The translations under genes were made by a program, and so were the position numbers. Below, piece by piece: positions 26,410 through 38,900 of a stretch of 64,000 nucleotides of DNA. This DNA is from Hydractinia symbiolongicarpus (lineage: Eukaryota; Cnidaria; Hydrozoa; Anthoathecata; Hydractiniidae), in the NCBI RefSeq assembly GCF_029227915.1, contig NC_079881.1, forward strand, positions 7,812,001-7,876,000, given 5' to 3'. The stretch's first letter is position 1. Each line of letters opens with the position of its first letter. Below the pieces are notes generated by a model. It did no database searches and was not told the origin of the DNA. It saw only the letters and a list, made by a program, of their open reading frames with translations.

Positions 26410-29400
26410 ATGGCAGATATGTGTGAGTAAAATTATAATTATTACAGCCAATTGTATGTTTTCTAAGCATAGGATTGCTAACAGCAAATAATAGCTAGCC
26501 ATTTATGAATCGAAAGTTTTAGAATACCAATCCAAAATTTAACAACGCAAGAACTATATCAAATTTCTTAAAACATTTTTTTCTGATTAGGAAAAAAACG
26601 CAGTCGTAATAGCTAATTGATTGTTGTCGTGTTTTTTAAGCATGGCAAAAAGCATCAAATGGTCAATCCTCTATAGACGATAGGCTGCAAAATTACAACT
26701 TTTCCCCCTGTATAGGCCGGGCGGAAAGCGTAAATGCTCAATTCGCATTCTCTAGCCCGCCCGCACAACAAGATTATCCACTTTGGGACCCGCGAAGGCC
26801 TTGGAATTTGCGGAAGACTGTCATTTCACAAAAGGTTATTTTACTAAGAAAAACAATAACTAAATGTTTTTTTTGCCTTAGATCAACAATCGAAACAAAA
26901 GATTAAACGTAAGTAGATACAGCTGTAAGTTAAAAATATAATTTTATATTTAAACACAAATTTGACAACATTAATCAATTCACATCATTTTCAGTACCTG
27001 GTGTGTTTGTGTTTAATGCAAAATATTCTTAGCCCTTGTCGTAAGCCGGTGAAAACACCTATAAAAATTTACGGGTTATTTGCCATCGCTATTTGCAGCT
27101 ATCATCATTGAATCATAGACAGGCAGCTAGCATTAATGCCCATTAATTTTTCTATCAATAACAAGTGCTGGTGTGTTGACTTGTTTGTTGCTTAATAGAG
27201 CATTTTACTCACGAAAGAGAGTACACACCTCGGTATAAAAATAACTAATTTTCGTTAAAAAATATTTAACATCCTAAACGTTCTAGTAAATCATTGGACT
27301 AGAAAACGCACTTATCGTCTGCGGTGGAGATAGGAATTGGTACATTACAGGCATGACTATGTGTTGTATAACAAATTAAAATTTTATATACATAAAAATA
27401 TGGGCATGGCTTATTTTAACGTCTACGATGAAGAGAAGATTAACAAATTCCAAATATGACTCAATCTACTGAGTGATTTGTAGAAGAAGGAGACTCTAAG
27501 GCGTTGCCTGACATTAGGGTGTGTTCATGTCGTGTATCGTAAAGTTAATGCCAGTGTCAAATACCCAAGTATTCTGGCAATCACCTGACTCTTCGATTTT
27601 CGATTAAATAAAACTTTAAATAAGCCTATAAACTAAACAAACCTTTAAAAGAACTACAAAGAATTTTTTTTCTTAAAACTTATTAATACCATAAATTAAT
27701 CAATAATCTATTCTGTGAAGAGATTTTAAAATTCAAAAACAATCAAAACACTCGAACAATCAGAATAAATAGACAGTAGTATAGTAGCTGTAATAGCTAC
27801 AATAACCTATGTTAAAAAATAACCATGGTGATAGTAAACAAGATATGGTTGCGAACAAGCGATCAGCATATAAACACGGACATCAAATTTTCTGTTCTGT
27901 TCTTGTCCGTTCTGTTCCGTTTTATATTAAAATTTGAAAACGATAAGTTCTTTGTTTTAATAAAATGCTTATACCATAAATTTGTGTTAAAATACAAAAT
28001 GTGGAAATTAAAAAATCAGTGTTATTGTTATTCTTGCTGCATACTTGTATCCACATGAGAAATGCAAAGAAAAAGTTTTTAACAATTTACTGAGTTGATT
28101 TTGGCCAATAATTTATTTCTATATTATGTTGTAGCTCCGTCGAAACAACAAGGTAAGGATAAATTTTGTAAGAAATATCGTATTCATTCACAACTTTACT
28201 TCGTTCTCAATGATTTACAATTGTTTGGCAAAATATTGTACAGGAGTCCTAATTTTGAGCTGTTTTTTAATAAATAAACAGCTGGGGTTCACGTTTTGAA
28301 TATAATTAAATATTCTTGTTATTATAGATGAGACTCCAAAAGTCTCTGATTGTCCACCTGTGAAGATACCTGGCAAGTAAACGCAACTTCAAAGTAGACG
28401 CTTCTACTTTGATTACATTGCGTTATTTCAATTTATTTATTTGTTAACTGATCTCCTTTTCTTGCTCTTCCCCAACCCTCCCAAACATCTGCTTGCGTTA
28501 TCATCATATACATCTATGAAAGATGTAAAAACAAAATTATTTCTTGCAACTCCGTTTATTCCCCGAATCCCATCCGTTTAATCGGTGCTGACTTGGTGCT
28601 GACTCGGTACTGACTTGGTACCCGTTTAGTATTATTTACCGATTTAGTACTCGGTATTGAACCGGTACTAAATCGGTACCGAATCTGTACTGAATCTGTA
28701 CTGAATCGGTACTGAATCGGTACTGAATCTGTACTGAATCTGTACTGAATCTGTACTGAATCGGTACTTAATCGGTAAGATAAGATAAGATAGCTTTATT
28801 TAGAGTCAAATAAAATATACAATTATTTTAATAAAATAAAATCAAATAAAATTTAAACTGTACCATTTCCCTGCCAGAAATGATACATAAATTTTTGAGG
28901 TAATAATTTCTGTGAGGGAAGGTGGTTAGCCTACTAAGACTTATTAAGATCAACTATATTTAAAATATAAGAGAAAAAAATAAATCTAGTTTATATAACC
29001 CAAACATGATATATAGGTAGCACATAGACGGCATTTTCAGTGTAGACTATCCAACTGCCGAATCTTATTGCAGGGAAACTCTTTGCATATAGGATGGGCT
29101 TAAACTATTTCTAGTCTTAAACACCACTCTAAGTAACATCTCACAATAATGACGGTGCATAGTTTTGCAGACCGATCTCTTGTGTAGGATCATAACACAA
29201 CTCAAGGGTTCTGCTATGCACTCGTTCTAATTTTGCGAGAGATGACCTAGTTGTGAAAGACCAAATAAGAGGACAATATCTGGTTTCTGACGCTACGCTA
29301 GTAAAGAGTAAGCAGTGAAACTACATAGTATTTAACAAAAGAAATGCAAGCTATTCTGGTAGTCTTTTGGAAAATTTATATCTATATAATTGCAAATTTT

Positions 29401-30112
29401 TACTGTATACTAACAATCTTCTGACTAATACTTTAGATCAGGAGTATTATACAACAAATGTTATGGAGTGTGGATTTCAAAAAGGTAATGGTTGTTCAAA
29501 GTAAAATATAGTTTGATTGGAAAAAAAATGACAATAAATGAATAGAAAAATGACATTTCAAAGAAAAACAAGTTAAGGCAGACTTCCACTTAAACAAATG
29601 TAGTCGAATCGATCGGCATCGATCATTCTCGATCAATACCGATTACTGCCAAAACTTACATTCGATCGAATACAAATACAAATACAAATCTATCTATCGT
29701 GAAACATATAAATATGTTAATATTAATAAGTTTTGTGTAAGAACCAACCACAAACAAAGTATCACGAGCAGTTTTCCATGACACATCATACTTTACCTTA
29801 GAACTTTGAGTTGATGGTAAAAGTTTCGTTTTGATTTCTTCCTTGCAACATTGTTCTGAATATTTTGATCAGTCATTGTTTAAATAAAATTGATTGGTTA
29901 AAATTGAATCGATCGTCGATGGAATAAGGAAAGGTAAAAAAATCATTGCGCAATTTCGCAATTTCAAATGTGCAATTTCGATCGACGTCGATTGATTCGA
30001 CTGCATTCGTTTAAGTGGAAACTTGCCTAAACATGTAATATACAAAATTCTGTTTCATATTCCTATTTAGATGATTGTCAAGCTGATTGTGTAAAGGTTA
30101 AAGAGGCAGTGA
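26410..30112 (+). CDS. 5' exons of a second PLAT-family transcription unit (six small exons)
   Basis: Candidate exons are 26410-26422, 26882-26908, 28135-28152, 28328-28372, 29437-29484 and 30071-30112, all ending in phase 1. The first four repeat the start of the PLAT-only gene: MADM, QQSKQKIK, PPSKQQ, and a Cys-Pro-Pro-Val-Lys-Ile exon, with a matching ATG context AAAATGGCAGATATG. The fourth ends in a GC donor (CTG/GCAAGT). The fifth (EYYTTNVMECGFQK) and sixth (Asp/Cys-rich) have no counterpart in the smaller gene. No stop codon closes this set, so it must splice on, probably through the exons at 35925-39817 to the PLAT-transglutaminase exons at 48521 onward, since the phases agree. Joined that way the product would be about 1,034 aa. 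Confidence is higher for the exons than for the join. Confidence 0.5.
28590..28780. repeat. 11-bp minisatellite (GGTACTGAATC)n
   Basis: About 15 mostly 11-bp units alternating GGTACTGAATC and TGTACTGAATC, with degenerate units at the 5' end. It abuts the TAAGATAAGATAAGATAG tail of the LINE remnant, so it may have grown from that tail. Confidence 0.85.
28780..29335 (-). mobile_element. 3' end of a decayed non-LTR retrotransposon (LINE)
   Basis: Read on the minus strand, one frame gives RYCPLIWSFTTRSSLAKLER followed by VHSRTLELCYD, the conserved tail of LINE reverse transcriptase proteins (Tyr-Cys-Pro-Leu-Ile-Trp, then an Arg-Val-His-x-Arg stretch). Stop codons and a frame change follow. The element ends in AATAAAGCTATCTTATCTTA, a typical LINE tail. 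It is 5'-truncated and dead. Family placement (Jockey/CR1/L2-like) is a guess from the tail. Confidence 0.7.
29576..30028. mobile_element. 453-bp MITE with about 40-bp terminal inverted repeats
   Basis: The left end AGGCAGACTTCCACTTAAAC and the reverse complement of the right end AGGCAAGTTTCCACTTAAAC agree over about 40 bp with about six mismatches, then run into AGTCGAATC on both sides. No ORF inside. Target-site duplication is unclear (flanks GTTA and AAAC). It sits between two small exons of the second PLAT unit. Confidence 0.75.
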
Positions 30113-30434
30113 GTGAGTATACTGCACTTCAACATTAAATAACCCACGTGGGGAAATAATTTTGAAGAAAAAATATTTTAAAGGAAGTAATAGTTCTTGG
30201 AATACTCCTTTTTGTGACAATATGAACTATATGAAACTAGCCTAACTATCATTGCCTTATTTCATAAAGATTTTTTTACCCCGTAGTAGAATTTTTGAAT
30301 TTTTATGTATTTTCGCGCAATTCTATTGGTTAGTTTTTATCACGTGATCAGTCTATTTTTTTCCGTATAGACCTGTTACGGTAATAAGCCATGAAACAAC
30401 TTTAAAGACATTCTGAAGAAGAACTACGCTGTTC

Positions 30435-30533
30435 ATCACTAACATATTGCGTGGCTGTGAGCGGGATTCGATTCGCGCTCTCCAGAACCGGGAGACGAAC
30501 CCACTACACAACGTGCGGCAATATGTTAGTGAT
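30435..30533 (-). repeat. tRNA-like SINE head inside a perfect 16-bp inverted repeat (copy 2)
   Basis: The minus strand reads GTGTAGTGGGTTCGTCTCCC, an anticodon-arm-like hairpin, then GCGAATCGAATCCCGCTC, which is close to tRNA A-box and B-box consensus. It is framed by ATCACTAACATATTGC (30435-30450) and its exact reverse complement (30518-30533). Same family as 12641-12712. Confidence 0.55.
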
Positions 30534-31390
30534 AAAAACTCAGGTAGTTTATCCGGATGGTGTGTGGATTTTTATCATAGCACATCCGTATTTTTCATTC
30601 TCAACTGAGAATGGTTTTTAAAAGAGTTTCCTATGGAATTGCTTGATTCCTTTGTCTAATGGTCACCCGCAAGCAGCACAAATTCCCAAAAGGTCTGAAG
30701 TAAAATTATATTAATTGTCACATAAAGGGATGTTTTGAAGCATGTCAATAAGTCGAAAAAAACAACAGATGGTAGGGTGATATGGATCCACATCCAAAAC
30801 AAGGTGGAATAGAACTGTCAAGGGAGAAATTTTCTCTTTTACCTTTTTTTTCCCTCAATTAGGGACTCTTTTGGAATTCGTTAAAGATTTCAGATTTGCT
30901 TAACCAATTTTTAGGGTTGTAGTATGTTAGTTATATTATTTAGAATATTAAAATAAATAAAACAAACAAATTATTGTTTGCAATGAAACGGGAGATTTAT
31001 ATTAACTAAACCAACGGCAACCGAAAGTATTCTCCGTGATGTTTCTTTGTGTATTATTTTATGTATTTCATATATAGCTATTTGCAGTTTATGTACGATT
31101 ATTTCAATCAATGTTTTATTTATTTAAACTATAAACCTCTTATCAATTTTAGGCAATTCTTAATGTCCCCTGCGCCATTTATATTGCTTTTTATCGTATC
31201 GTACCTTTGTTACTGTCGTGTACTGAAGAAAATACTTTTTACATTTTTTTCCCGTAATTTGACCATGCATTTTCTCATTTCGAATACAAAGCTTATACAC
31301 ACGAATTCACCATAAAATCGGAGATTGATCGTAGCTGAGTATTTCCATTGGCTTCGACTACTAACTTGCCAAAGATCTATCAGTCTATTC

Positions 31391-31418
31391 AAGGAGGTTT
31401 AAAGAGAGAAACCTCCTT
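31391..31418. repeat. Perfect 10-bp hairpin
   Basis: AAGGAGGTTT and AAACCTCCTT flank an 8-nt loop. Function unknown; it lies in a featureless AT-rich stretch (30540-32640). Confidence 0.5.
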
Positions 31419-32645
31419 GGTTTATTAAATATGCAACAGTGGACAATGAAACTAGAAATTTTATTTTATTTTCATTCACCCAATTTTAGGTTGTATTATG
31501 TGTTTAATTCAGCTTCAAATATGTCGCCCAAATTTATATAAACAAAGGATCTGTTTTGTTTTTTAAATAATTTTACCAGCGAAAAAAAAAGAATACATGC
31601 GTAGATTTGTGTAATTTTTGAAAAATTGAAAAAAAATATTTCTTTTTCTTTTGTCCGTCTGTGTATTGATATAACCAACTAACCTTATGCATAACCTTAT
31701 GCAAAATTAGAAGAAAGTCAGGAAAGAAAGTTTTAGCAATGTTACATGATATGAGAAAGAGGAATCCATGTTGTGGTTACTTAGAACTTGCGAAGTATTT
31801 ATAAAACACTTCCAGGTTCCAGGAAATTCATATGCGTCTCTTCATCTTGTTCATCGATTTTCCTATCTGTCCCATTTATTTCATTAATGGCTGCAAGGTA
31901 GTAGCTAGGTTCGGGAACTATAGTTTTCAATTTTAAATGTTCATTGGTTTCTGTTAATGGCTCTTCAATTTACACAGACTTTTCTTTACGTTGGATATTG
32001 TTGGATATATTACCATCAGCTCTTTATGACTGATTTTAATCCGCATTTGTTCTAAGAAGGCTTTCTCACTTTCTTACTTCATATTTCACTGCGATTCTCC
32101 TTTCTTTTAATTCGTCTTTTGAAAGGCTCAATTCTTTACATAATTATTAAATAATATTAGCCTCTTCTGCTCATTCTTAAGAAATGTTGGACCTTCCAGG
32201 TTTTTCTGTCTCTATTTGTTTTTGATCCCATCACTGTATCTTGAACAACATCACAAAAACCCATAACAAATGTGTTATTTGTTTCTATCAACTCATGATT
32301 ATTAAACCAGAGTAACGAAGCTACCAAAGTTGTAAACAAATATTTTCTCTTATTTGCCTATACTCCGAGATTATGCTTACCGCTATTATTTACATCAAAA
32401 CTAAATGTGATTAGATGTAATGTGAAGCGCATGTTAAGTATCATCGTAAAATACAAAATATTAGTAAAAGTTCTCTTACGGCATTGTATTGGCCGTAAAT
32501 GAGGGTACAAACGTCACATTGTTATGTTTTTAGCTAAAAACACATCCCAAATCATGTACTTGAATAACTTTAGACCCCCCTTCCCTTACCCAGGATAGAA
32601 CGAAGTTTTCCATATAAACACAAAGTTTTTTTAAGTATAATTATT

Positions 32646-32740
32646 GCAAGGAAGAAGTCAAAACAAAACTTTTACCATCAACTCAAAGTTCTAAGGTAAA
32701 GTATGATGTGTCATGGAAAACTGCTCGTGATACTTTCCCG
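32646..32740. repeat. Inverted internal fragment of the 29576 MITE
   Basis: About 95 bp here is the near-exact reverse complement of 29757-29852 (for example AAAGTATGATGTGTCATGGA). No terminal repeats remain, so it is a truncated second copy in the opposite orientation. Confidence 0.75.
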
Positions 32741-33837
32741 ACAATCATCCCGGTCCGCCTGTTAAGTAACGACCCCTAAGTTAAGCGGGATCATCCACGC
32801 GCTGGTTAATTAACCTCATCTTGTGCCATTATTTTGGGTCCATCATTGGTTTATGTTAAAAACAGAAGGACTTCATTCCAAGATTACGGATTAATTTTGC
32901 GCTTACAACAGCAAAAAAAGATTTCATTCCGTTGCTTTATGTCACAGTCTTCCATAAAATGACAATATTATTTTTGTTATATTTAAGAAATAAGATAAAA
33001 ATAAAATGTAAACTTTGTGCAAAACCATCTTTAAAAAGGTAAGGATGTTTTCAAATTTGTTTGATATAATTTGAAGCATTTTGAAAAGAAATGAAGAGTT
33101 CAAGAATTTGAATTCCTACCCATCCGGTTAGTTCAACTTTGGCTAATTTTGACGATTTCAATTGCGTCACGGCGTTTAAATTATAAAGTTCTCACCACTT
33201 AACTTTCACAACAATGTGGGTGATTTTCTTAGCTAGCTTTGTCTATTTTAAGGATACAAACTGCCGTGAGTTTTTTTTGCAAACTCCAGGTTTTTTAAGA
33301 AAATTTTTCCTTTTTAAAGTTCTGGAAAATTATTTCTTATAAAATATTTCACTTTACTGTATCCGTGAAAGTTTTTAATGATTATGTTGTGTGAAGCAGG
33401 ACCAACAATATATTGATCAACTTAGACTTTAACTAATGATGAATAAAAAAATGATTTATCCAACGTCTTTGTTGATCATCAAAGGAGAAACACAGACAAA
33501 AAATTAAGGTGACATGTTAGGTCGAGATTCCAACTGCAATGAAGTAGACGCCCTGAGCTTTTTTAATTTGGGGATTTTTTAGAGATCGTTTATTATAGCT
33601 TTTACTTTTCTTTAGCTCTACAAAATAAATAGTAAACTGTGGTTTAAAATTAAATATTGAATATTGAGGAAAAATATCTCTATGGATGAACTAATAATTA
33701 ATACGATCCTAAAAAAATATTATCTTTAGCTAGATTCTAACTGATTGTTCGATTCGATGACAGAATAACAAAATCTGGTTTAAAAAACAGTTCTCATACA
33801 AACATAACATTTTGACGGGAAAGAACTGACCACAAGA

Positions 33838-33841
33838 TGTG
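33838..33841 (+). other. Possible first exon of a third PLAT-family start (ATG T / GTAAGT)
   Basis: ATGTGTAAGTAACC matches the first-exon donor and intron start of the PLAT-only gene (20293-20306), where the exon also ends ATG-T in phase 1. The upstream MADM codons are not kept. It could be an alternative start for the exons at 35925-39817, or a decayed duplicate. Confidence 0.3.
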
Positions 33842-34064
33842 TAAGTAACCTTTTTGTTTCAACAGAAAATGTGGACCGTAAATTATTGGATAAATATAAA
33901 GAATGTTAAACAACTAATCACCGATTATTTGATAATCCGTGGTGTTTGCTTTTTGAAGTCATTAAATTTTTCATTTATTTATCAAGATCTCCATTTTTTA
34001 AATTCATTTTTAATTTGATCTAAGTCTTACATTTAAATCTGATTTTGAATGCATAGATAAGTTC

Positions 34065-34380
34065 CTAAGGGGCATGTTTATATGGAAAATAATAACCAGG
34101 AAAATGTTTTAGCATGATATCAAGTCGAGATCTCAGGCTGTTAACAAATTCATAACAACATTTAGTTGCGTTCATATGAGAAAAACATTTACCGAGATCT
34201 CGGGTGCGCATGATTGAAATCTCGGTAAGCGGGTAATGCATTTTCCCATATGAACAGAAGTTTCCTTGGTAGGCGAAAAATAAACAATAGATTCTTATCA
34301 CAATAAACAATAGAAACTTATCACATGGTATTTTCTCACCCGAGGAAATATTTTCTCGCCGATTCTATATGAACAGAAAG
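34065..34380. repeat. MITE-like patch with repeated CATATGAAC and CGAGATCTCGG
   Basis: GTTCATATGAGAAAA, the palindromic ACCGAGATCTCGGGT region, CTCGGTAAGCGGG and TCCCATATGAACAGAA form several inverted and direct matches. A later TCTATATGAACAGAAAG copy follows near 34364. Probably a decayed hairpin transposon. Confidence 0.4.
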
Positions 34381-34833
34381 TAAAAATTATATCATGCTAA
34401 AAAAACAAGTCAATATGTAATGTAGATAGTTTAATTTAATTCATATAAGTCTCTTTCAACGTGTTATAAATCTTTTTGAAGTCACACGTGAACTGAACTG
34501 TGAACATTCATGTTTGTTTCATTTGAGAAGAAAATATTAGGAAAAAATTTCTCGACAAGCTCTCGTTTCTCAAGAAAATAATAACTCAACCAATCGGGAA
34601 AAAATAAGTTTTTACAATGGAGAATTGAAAATATAAGTAAAAATCGCTCTTGTTTCTTGGTAGAAAAAAAATCAGAGCACATATTTAATGTAGGTTAGCC
34701 AATCAAATTGCAAGAAAAATACAACCATGTGATAAATAATATTATAAATAATGTACTTTTAATGCTGCTTAAGCACCATCCCTTACATACTTCCCAAATA
34801 CTTTCTTACTAAAATCCGTTGTTAATATTAATA

Positions 34834-35285
34834 CTTTACCTGGTCGCATGGGTGGACATACTGCAATCTCAGGTTCTTTATTTTCTTTTTCAAAAAGTGA
34901 GGATGGTAGATATGCAGGATTTACTGGTTCTAAGGGAAATTCAGTATAGTTATAAATAAATAACCAGGACCGTAACAAACTCATCCAAATACTAGGTAGG
35001 ATTGGGGATGGCGGGACAAACAATTTAAGACTTTAACCTCCTAGTTTGAGTGAAGATGCATCCTATGTACAAGTGACCTTCTTATTAACTATAGGTGGCC
35101 ACTAACTTATTTTGGGTTGGGTGGGGGTGGGTGTGCTGTCCTCTTGAACTGATACGGGCCTGATAAGAATGTATTTTAAATACACTTCTTTAAATAAAAG
35201 ATTTCTATAATGAGAAAAGCCTACGTAACAACAAACAGTATGTTAAATTCACACATTTCTTAGAAAAATTAAATGTTACCTTTTG
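34834..35285 (-). repeat. Inverted copy of an exon-bearing segment (partner at 37525-37983)
   Basis: About 450 bp here is the reverse complement of 37525-37983, with few differences in both coding and flanking sequence. Its minus strand carries a complete 90-bp exon (about 34834-34923) with an intact CTTAG acceptor and an AG/GTAAAGT donor, encoding NPAYLPSSLF and a PEIAVCPPMRP end. Because it faces the wrong way it cannot join the plus-strand gene. Confidence 0.8.
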
Positions 35286-35924
35286 GGTGTGCTGTCCTCT
35301 TGAACTGATTCTTTTGATGTTTTATGAAAAACGGACAACAGATTTGAATTCCTTATCAAAAATGTCATAAACAAAGAAAATTTCGAAACAATGCAGCAAG
35401 TAAACAACCTGCTATTCTAATTTAAAGATTTGTGGCATGTCCAACCTTTTTTTGAAAACGAGGTGGGACATGGTAACTTGAGCATTAAGAAGACTTTAAC
35501 TGTGATATATATCTCCTCAAAATAGCACTTTCTGTTGGCGTATCAAGTTAAACTTTTACACATAAATTAAACAAGCTATGCTGAATACAAATATGGTATT
35601 CATATTTGAGAAGTTTAGAAAAAGTATGACTCATGGTCTCGGGAAAGGTGTATTAAACAATTTAAAGTCAAAATAGGAAACTATTAAATATCTAACATAT
35701 TTTTCCATTTATTTTTGACTTCGAATTAGCGAATACATTGTATTTAAATTTCAATTCATTTAAACTGTTCGTAAAACACCTTCTCTTACTGCAACCCACT
35801 CTAAAAACAAGTCGTGCACACGAATGCAAATGCAGGGAACACGCTCATCTGTACTTTTACACACACCAAAAATTTACATTACCTAGTAACAGAAATTATT
35901 AAGTTGTAGCTATCTTCAATTTAG

Positions 35925-38900
35925 ATCCTGTCGGTCCTGGATATCTTCCAGCTTCACTTTTCGCGACAAGAACAAGTCAACCTGAGATTGCCATCTGTCC
36001 ATCCAGACAATCAAGTAATTTATCTCTTTATTTTAGCTGAAAATGAAAATTTTTGATGAAATATTTGCAGAACTGCTTGCAAGTAAAAAAAATGTTATAT
36101 TTACATTTCTGATATGTATGGGGACAGTTGTGTATTATTTATTATGAGCAGAATAAGTAAAAATCACTGTCTAATTTGATTGAGTAGACATCTTGTTGCT
36201 TTAAGTTGAAGTTGATATACATTAACTAAAGGCTAGAACACACAGGGCTGACGAATTAGTTTTAAAAGTAAAGGGACTAAAAAGAGCCCTGTCTCAGCAT
36301 GATTGGATCGGGATAAAAGGCCTCCAATTTGGCTAAAACAATATTTAAATTCCAAAATTTTACAATGGAAAAAATAGTGTTTTCAGAGCTATCTAAGCTA
36401 TCCCTGAGAAAAGCAAGTAGACCCGCGTACTCCCTTCCCCTACTCTGCGTTTTGCCTTGACTGTACATAAGTAAGAAAAGATCGTACAATTTCTGAAATA
36501 TCTTTTTTCTATATCTGTCTTATTGATATTTATATTTCAGCTGACTATCAGACAGTGGATCCAACGCAAGGTAAGGCTCGTATTATCGCGTAGGAAATAT
36601 TCGTTTTACGAAAGCTGTTTATTTTTACGATAAAGAAGTTTGTAAAATTGGTCGATTTGTTTTTTTACAAAAATTGTTCTTCATAGCATCCTGTGTTTTA
36701 AAGAATTGAAATTTCCTTTAGAACCAGTAAATCCTGCATATCTTCCATCTTCACTTTTTAAAACAGAAAATAAAGAACCTGAAATTGCAGTATGTCCACC
36801 CATGCGACCAGGTAAAGTATTAAATACAAAACTTAGCCGTTATCCTGGAAAAATTTGCCCCATATCAGTATTTTGTACATCCTTGTTTCTCTCTAATTTC
36901 TTTCTGGAAGTTTCAACGGGGGCGCCTGTTAGTGCATATTCCGATCCTCAGATCATCGTCACTATTTCGTGCACCCTTAGCACAAAGTAGCGTTACGGCA
37001 TTTCGTGTAACAGTTGCACGACACTATCCGTGCGGACAGACAGACAAAATACGGCTATTATTAAAGGGAAAAATCCACGGGGTCGCCCGTCCTTTAATTT
37101 ACCCGTCGCAAAAAGTGGACAAAAATATATCGCATTTGGTATTGGTGCGCTTTTTAAAAATTTCGTGTTTCCGTTACGGGACGCGGCTTTCGTGGACACA
37201 CAGACAAAATACGGTTATTGTTAAAGAAAAATATTATACTAATTCTTTTAACAGTCGACGTAAATAAAGACAGAAATGCTAGAGAGAACGAATTGATATC
37301 GACTTTTCATCTTTAAATGAAATGTAAAACAATATTACCCAATAATGTGTTGATCACATACTGTTTTGAGTCAAAAGGATATTCTGTTGACCTGTTATTA
37401 GGCTTATTAGCTAAAACCCTAAGCATTATACTTAATACCCGGAGAATATGTATAATTTACAATGATCATATTTCCCGTAAGATATTGCCATTAACTTCTT
37501 AAGGTGAATATCAGCCAGTGAACCCAACAAAAGTAACATTTAATATTTCTAAGAAATGTGTGAATTTAACATACTGTTTGTTGTCACGTAGGCTTTTCTC
37601 ATTATAAAAATCTTTTATTTAAAGAAGTGTATTTAAAATACATTCTTATCAGGCCCGTATCAGTTCAAGAGGACAGCACACCCACCCACACCCAACCCAA
37701 AATAAATTAGTGGCCACCTATAGTTAATATGAAGGTCACTTGTACATAGGATGCATCTTCACTCAACCTAGGAGGTTAAAGTCTTAAATTGTTTGTCCCG
37801 CCATCCCCAATCCTACCTAGTATTTCGATGAGTTTGCTACGGTCCTGGTTATTTATTTATAACTATACTGAATTTCCTTTAGAACCAGTAAATCCTGCAT
37901 ATCTACCATCCTCACTTTTTGGAAAAGAAAGTGACGAACCTGAGATTGCGATATGTCCACCCATGCGACCAGGGAAGCTATAAAATTAAAATTCACTGGG
38001 AAACGCATCTAATAATTCATCGCAATTCTTTTAGCAGCCATGCTTAGACCAAAGGGAAAATTATCAAGAGCATTTTAAACTTTTTTTTACTTTTCCATAA
38101 TTCTTAGTTAAAGAAAATAAGGTAAAAATTATTCAAGCTGATATATGCACAAGAGATATATCTTAAAAAACAGATTTAAAATGCAACATGAAATTGCATT
38201 TAAGGGACAAAAGTTGGCAATCTTGTCGTCGCGATTTGTTCAAGTCAACATATTGATTAGATTAAAAAGTAGATATATGATTACTGTAATTTGCGCATTT
38301 AAATCCACATGAGTAATAGATGTGTTGAAGATTCAGTGAAATCTCCCTACAGTGGACACCGCTAAAACCTAAAAAAAGATTCCCTTATGGTTGCATTTCT
38401 TTATCAACCTCCTCTTAGGTGTTATTACATAGCCAATTTGACTGCAAAGCGTGTCTATGACCTCTGTTTTAGCAAATAAAGAGAATAAAGGCAAAATATT
38501 ACTCTATAGTTCCGTTTGAAAACACTGAAGATATCCCTAAGGGTTTCATTTTTGTGGCCCCAAAAATCCTGTGTCAAAACAAAACAACTGTCAAAACAAA
38601 ACAAAATAACAATACATGCAAAATATGTTCCATTGTTGAACCTGTTTGCTTTAGAAAGGTCAGTTCTAGGGGGTAATATAAAGTGAGACCGTAGAATGAC
38701 GTCCGCTATAGAGAGGTGTCCGCTGCATGAAGGTTTTGTTATGGTAGTCATTTTATCTGTTCTTAAAAAAAAAGGTGTCTGTTATAAAGAATATTACAAG
38801 TCTATACTGTATTTTTTTTCAGAAAGTACACACGAAAAAAGTAAGGATTTACAGTTCTATTTATGTAGTTTTTGTCCATCATGCATACCTTCCTACAATA

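Noticed and set aside
20640-28160. A possible CRISPR-like array from repeated short exons with KQQ codons
   Set aside because: The repeats are exon paralogues at irregular spacing in a eukaryotic gene, with splice sites on both sides.
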